Shown here piece after piece: positions 4,043 through 6,705 of a stretch of DNA of 6,705 nt. Source of the stretch: Crocinitomicaceae bacterium. Its GTDB lineage: Bacteria > Bacteroidota > Bacteroidia > Flavobacteriales_D > Crocinitomicaceae. The position numbers and the translations under genes were made by a program. Below the pieces are notes generated by a model. That model was given only the letters and a program-made list of their open reading frames with translations. It made no database searches and was not told where the DNA came from. The first letter of the stretch is position 1; each line of letters begins with the position of its first letter. The stretch is taken from NCBI GenBank assembly GCA_002696025.1, contig NZQU01000087.1:1-6705 (forward strand). Direction: 5' to 3'.

Positions 4043-6705
4043 GCTCCAACAGCAGATTTTTCTGCTAATCCAACAACTGTTTGTGCCAACAATCCCATTT
4101 TATTTTCAAATCAAAGTAGTTCATCAACAACTATTTCAACATTTTCCTGGGATTTTGGAGATGGAAACTCTTCTAACATTGAAAACCCTAGCCATTCGTA
4201 TTCTTTACCAGGAACATATACTGTTACTTTGGTTGTTGTAGATGTTAATGGATCTGCTGATGCTGAGGTTAAGGCAAACTATATTACCGTTATCCCCTCT
4301 CCTCTAGCAGGTTTTACTATTTCTGGACTTGGGTGTACTGTTCCATTATCTGTAATTTTTAACAATACAACACCAACCAGCCCCAATTATGATTACAATT
4401 GGGATTTTGGAAACGGACAAACCTCTAATATTGAATCTCCTCCATCTGTTACTTATAACACTTCCGGATCCTACAATGTAATCTTAACTGTATCTGACAA
4501 CAACAATGGTTGTAGCTCATCTGATACACAAAATATTGTAGTTTCAAATTTTCAAGCTGGAATTTCAGCTCCATTAATTGGTTGTGTTGGATCACCAATA
4601 AACTTTCAAGATAATTCTACAGCTGGCGCTAATGCATGGACCTGGAACTTTGGAGGATTGGCAACCAGTAACAATCAAAACCCTACATATGTGTTTAACA
4701 CACCTGGTGTTTATGATATTCAACTTTCTTCTGAAAACACAAACTCTGGTTGCTCGGGCAGTGCCTCTGTTCAAATTACAATCGAGCCAACTCCTACTCC
4801 ATCTTTCACTGCAAATCCCACATCAGATTGTGCTCCCGCTCAAATTAACTTTTCAAACACATCTGTTGGAGGTACTTCATATGATTGGGATTTTGGAAAT
4901 GGACAAACTTATTCAGGAAATACACCTCCTCCTCAAACTTATAATTTAAATGGTCAATACACCGTCTCTTTAACCATGACCACGCCTTCTGGTTGCTCAG
5001 GCACAACTACTCAGCAAAACATGATTGACATCACAAATGTTCAAGCATTATTCACAGCTGATTCAACTGGTGGTTGCGATCCTTTAACTGTTCAGTTCTC
5101 TGACAGTTCAATAACACCAAATCCAAACAACCCAATTGTGTCCTGGGAATGGGATTTTGGAAATGGACAAACTCATAGTGGAGCCAACCCTCCCGCTCAA
5201 ACCTACACTGTTGGCTTATATGATGTTTCATTAATTGTACAAACTCAATCTGGTTGTTCAGATACAATATCAATAAATGATTACATTACAGTAGGCTTAA
5301 TTGATTCTGTCGCTTTTAGTGTCAATCCAATTGTAGAATGTGCTAAAACAGATATTCAGTTTACAAATCTAACTGGTATTTCAGTCCCATATGGTCCCAA
5401 TGAGGTTACCTATTTATGGGATTTTTCAGAAGGAACTTCAACACAAGTTGATCCTTTATATCAGTTTACATCTGACACAGGATATTTTGACATTACATTA
5501 ACTGTAAATTTTAGAGGATGTATTGACTCAATTACAATTGATTCAGCAGTTTATATACTTGCCCCAATTGCAAATTTTACTCCTGACCAAACACTCATTT
5601 GCAATCCAGCATCTTTACCAGCAAATGTTCATTTCACTGATGATGCAACTCATGGTGTTGTTGCAGATGATTTGTTGATGGTCTGGCAATGGGGAGATGG
5701 AACGCCAAATGATACGCTTGATGACCCTGATTTAGATGACATTGATAAAGGCGACTTTGATCATCAATATAGTAATTATGGAACCTATACTGTTCAACAA
5801 GTCATTTATAATTACACAACAGGGTGTGAAGATAGTACCACCCAAACCATACATGTCTCATGGACTGATGCTGATTTCTCAATAAGCAATGATTCTGTTT
5901 GCAAAGGTGACTCCCTTTTTATGTTTGATTTGAGTACTAGTTGGATGACTCCACCAAGTCCTCATCCAGTAAATTCTTGGTCATATGATATGGGAAATGG
6001 ACAAAATGTTAGTTCTGGAGCAAATCCTGGATATACTTATTCAGTTCCTGGTGATTACCTAATTACCCTTACGGCAACGAATAGTGTTGGATGTTCAGAT
6101 GATGCAACTCAAACCGTGAAAGTTTTACAACCTCCTTTTGCCATGATTATTCCTGACAACAACCTAGGCTGTTCTCCATTTCTTGTGAATTTTACAAATA
6201 GCTCAATTGCTATTGGGAATGGCGTCCCACTCAGTAGTTTCGAATTTTTATTTTCAGATGACAGTTCAACAATTGTTACCAATAATTTAAACACACCCGT
6301 AAATCATATTTTTAATGGAGAAGGTATATTTTATGCAAGTCTTGTAGCCATTGACCAATTTGGTTGTCAATCAGACCCGGCTACAATTCCTATAACAATT
6401 ACAAAACCAAGTGCATTTTTTAATGTAAACAATGTAATTTGTAACAATGATTCAATTTTTGCAATTAATGGTTCAAGCGGTGTCTCTCCTTTAAGCTATG
6501 AATGGTTTCTTGATCAAAATCAAATTAGTTTAGATACAAATGTTTCTGAATTTATAAGTGAGACTGGCCTGCCTTTTGGACAAAGCAGTGCTCTTCATAC
6601 GCTTCAATTGATTACAACAGATGGCAATGGATGTAAAGATACTGTATCTAATATTATTACTGTTTCAATACCAACGGCCGTTCCTGATTATACATTTTCT
6701 GGTGC
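3983..6705 (+). CDS. Secreted PKD-repeat protein, C-terminus missing
   Basis: The frame stays open from the ATG at 3983 to the right edge, giving 907 codons, so the protein is longer than shown. Residues 1-20 are a signal peptide (MRALFIFLFSILFIANGYSQ), probably cut before APTADF. Then come ten consecutive immunoglobulin-like or PKD domains, starting at about residues 24, 109, 190, 270, 353, 439, 527, 628, 717 and 809; an eleventh begins near 898. Domains 1-6 carry the typical WDFG-type motif: WDFGDG (56-61), WDFGNG (140-145), WNFGGL (221-226), WDFGNG (302-307), WDFGNG (390-395), WDFSEG (479-484). Domain 7 has WQWGDG (568-573) and domain 8 SYDMGNG. Domains 9-10 are degenerate. Domains 2-10 each have two cysteines at equivalent positions, suggesting disulfides. 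It is likely exported and surface-attached or adhesive. In Flavobacteriia such proteins often end in a type IX secretion or gliding-motility C-terminal domain; that is inference, as the end is not visible. Confidence 0.93.
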   Translation, partial: MRALFIFLFSILFIANGYSQAPTADFSANPTTVCANNPILFSNQSSSSTTISTFSWDFGDGNSSNIENPSHSYSLPGTYTVTLVVVDVNGSADAEVKANYITVIPSPLAGFTISGLGCTVPLSVIFNNTTPTSPNYDYNWDFGNGQTSNIESPPSVTYNTSGSYNVILTVSDNNNGCSSSDTQNIVVSNFQAGISAPLIGCVGSPINFQDNSTAGANAWTWNFGGLATSNNQNPTYVFNTPGVYDIQLSSENTNSGCSGSASVQITIEPTPTPSFTANPTSDCAPAQINFSNTSVGGTSYDWDFGNGQTYSGNTPPPQTYNLNGQYTVSLTMTTPSGCSGTTTQQNMIDITNVQALFTADSTGGCDPLTVQFSDSSITPNPNNPIVSWEWDFGNGQTHSGANPPAQTYTVGLYDVSLIVQTQSGCSDTISINDYITVGLIDSVAFSVNPIVECAKTDIQFTNLTGISVPYGPNEVTYLWDFSEGTSTQVDPLYQFTSDTGYFDITLTVNFRGCIDSITIDSAVYILAPIANFTPDQTLICNPASLPANVHFTDDATHGVVADDLLMVWQWGDGTPNDTLDDPDLDDIDKGDFDHQYSNYGTYTVQQVIYNYTTGCEDSTTQTIHVSWTDADFSISNDSVCKGDSLFMFDLSTSWMTPPSPHPVNSWSYDMGNGQNVSSGANPGYTYSVPGDYLITLTATNSVGCSDDATQTVKVLQPPFAMIIPDNNLGCSPFLVNFTNSSIAIGNGVPLSSFEFLFSDDSSTIVTNNLNTPVNHIFNGEGIFYASLVAIDQFGCQSDPATIPITITKPSAFFNVNNVICNNDSIFAINGSSGVSPLSYEWFLDQNQISLDTNVSEFISETGLPFGQSSALHTLQLITTDGNGCKDTVSNIITVSIPTAVPDYTFSG
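4052..6673 (+). repeat. Array of ten PKD/Ig-like protein repeats
   Basis: These are protein-level repeats of about 80-100 residues, in frame and without spacers. Each has the order: (A/x)F start, first Cys, a strand ending in F(S/T/N)(N/D)xS, a Trp-containing WDFG-type strand, a YxxxGxYxVxL strand, then GC followed by a polar stretch. The DNA has mostly diverged except around the WDFGNGQT codons. The best copies are 1, 2, 4 and 5; copies 9 and 10 have lost the WDFG motif but keep both cysteines and the closing strand pattern. Confidence 0.88.
4886..5173 (+). repeat. 24-bp exact DNA repeat in PKD copies 4 and 5
   Basis: The 24 bases at 4886-4909, encoding the codons for WDFGNGQT, recur exactly at 5150-5173, 264 bp downstream (88 codons). 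A third copy at 4400-4423 in repeat 2 differs at two third-codon positions. The surrounding domain sequence is clearly diverged, so this short block is much more conserved than its context. Confidence 0.85.

Noticed and set aside
4632..4949. A 105-codon open frame in another plus-strand frame, with similar ones at 4023-4241, 4592-4774, 5052-5273 and 6109-6294
   Set aside because: All lie inside the continuous PKD-repeat reading frame; their low-complexity Leu/Gln-rich or Cys/Arg-rich translations are typical of shadows of a repeat gene.

Overview
The window looks like a chromosomal segment of a Bacteroidota bacterium, most likely in the Flavobacteriales. Four things point there. The DNA is visibly AT-rich. 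There are no Shine-Dalgarno sequences in front of the genes, and some genes instead have TAnnTTTG -7 promoter boxes. A LuxC-type acyl-CoA reductase sits head-to-head with a small 2[4Fe-4S] ferredoxin, an arrangement I know from this phylum. A long secreted protein built of PKD-like repeats closes the window. No RNA gene, CRISPR array, insertion sequence or phage gene is visible.

Layout from left to right. (1) 1-844, minus: acyl-CoA reductase, running off the left edge with its C-terminus missing. (2) 1013-1360, plus: 2[4Fe-4S] ferredoxin, divergent from gene 1 and sharing a 168-bp promoter region with it. (3) 1355-1894, minus: short Smr-domain protein, meeting the ferredoxin tail-to-tail with a 6-bp overlap. 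(4) 1875-2816 (or 2843), minus: M50 site-2-type membrane metalloprotease, upstream of gene 3 and overlapping its start by 20 bp, so the two form an operon. (5) 2932-3396, plus: acidic protein of unknown function. (6) 3432-3902, plus: DUF4442 hotdog-fold protein, 35 bp after gene 5. (7) 3983-6705, plus: secreted PKD-repeat protein, still open at the right edge after 907 codons.

The ferredoxin may serve as an electron carrier for a neighbouring enzyme, but nothing here proves that it feeds the acyl-CoA reductase. The M50 protease and Smr protein are probably co-expressed, as are the unknown protein and the DUF4442 protein. The PKD protein begins with a signal peptide. It continues as ten consecutive domains of about 80-100 residues, nearly all carrying a cysteine pair at matching positions, so it is probably a rigid, disulfide-stabilised surface or adhesin-like protein. 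A type IX secretion C-terminal signal would be expected outside the window.

I see no clear sign of an undescribed biological system. The items most worth a second look are the cysteine pattern of the PKD array and its exception in repeat 1, an aspartate-rich insert in repeat 7, an 18-bp tandem duplication across a stop codon, the start-site ambiguity of the protease, and the compact Smr protein.
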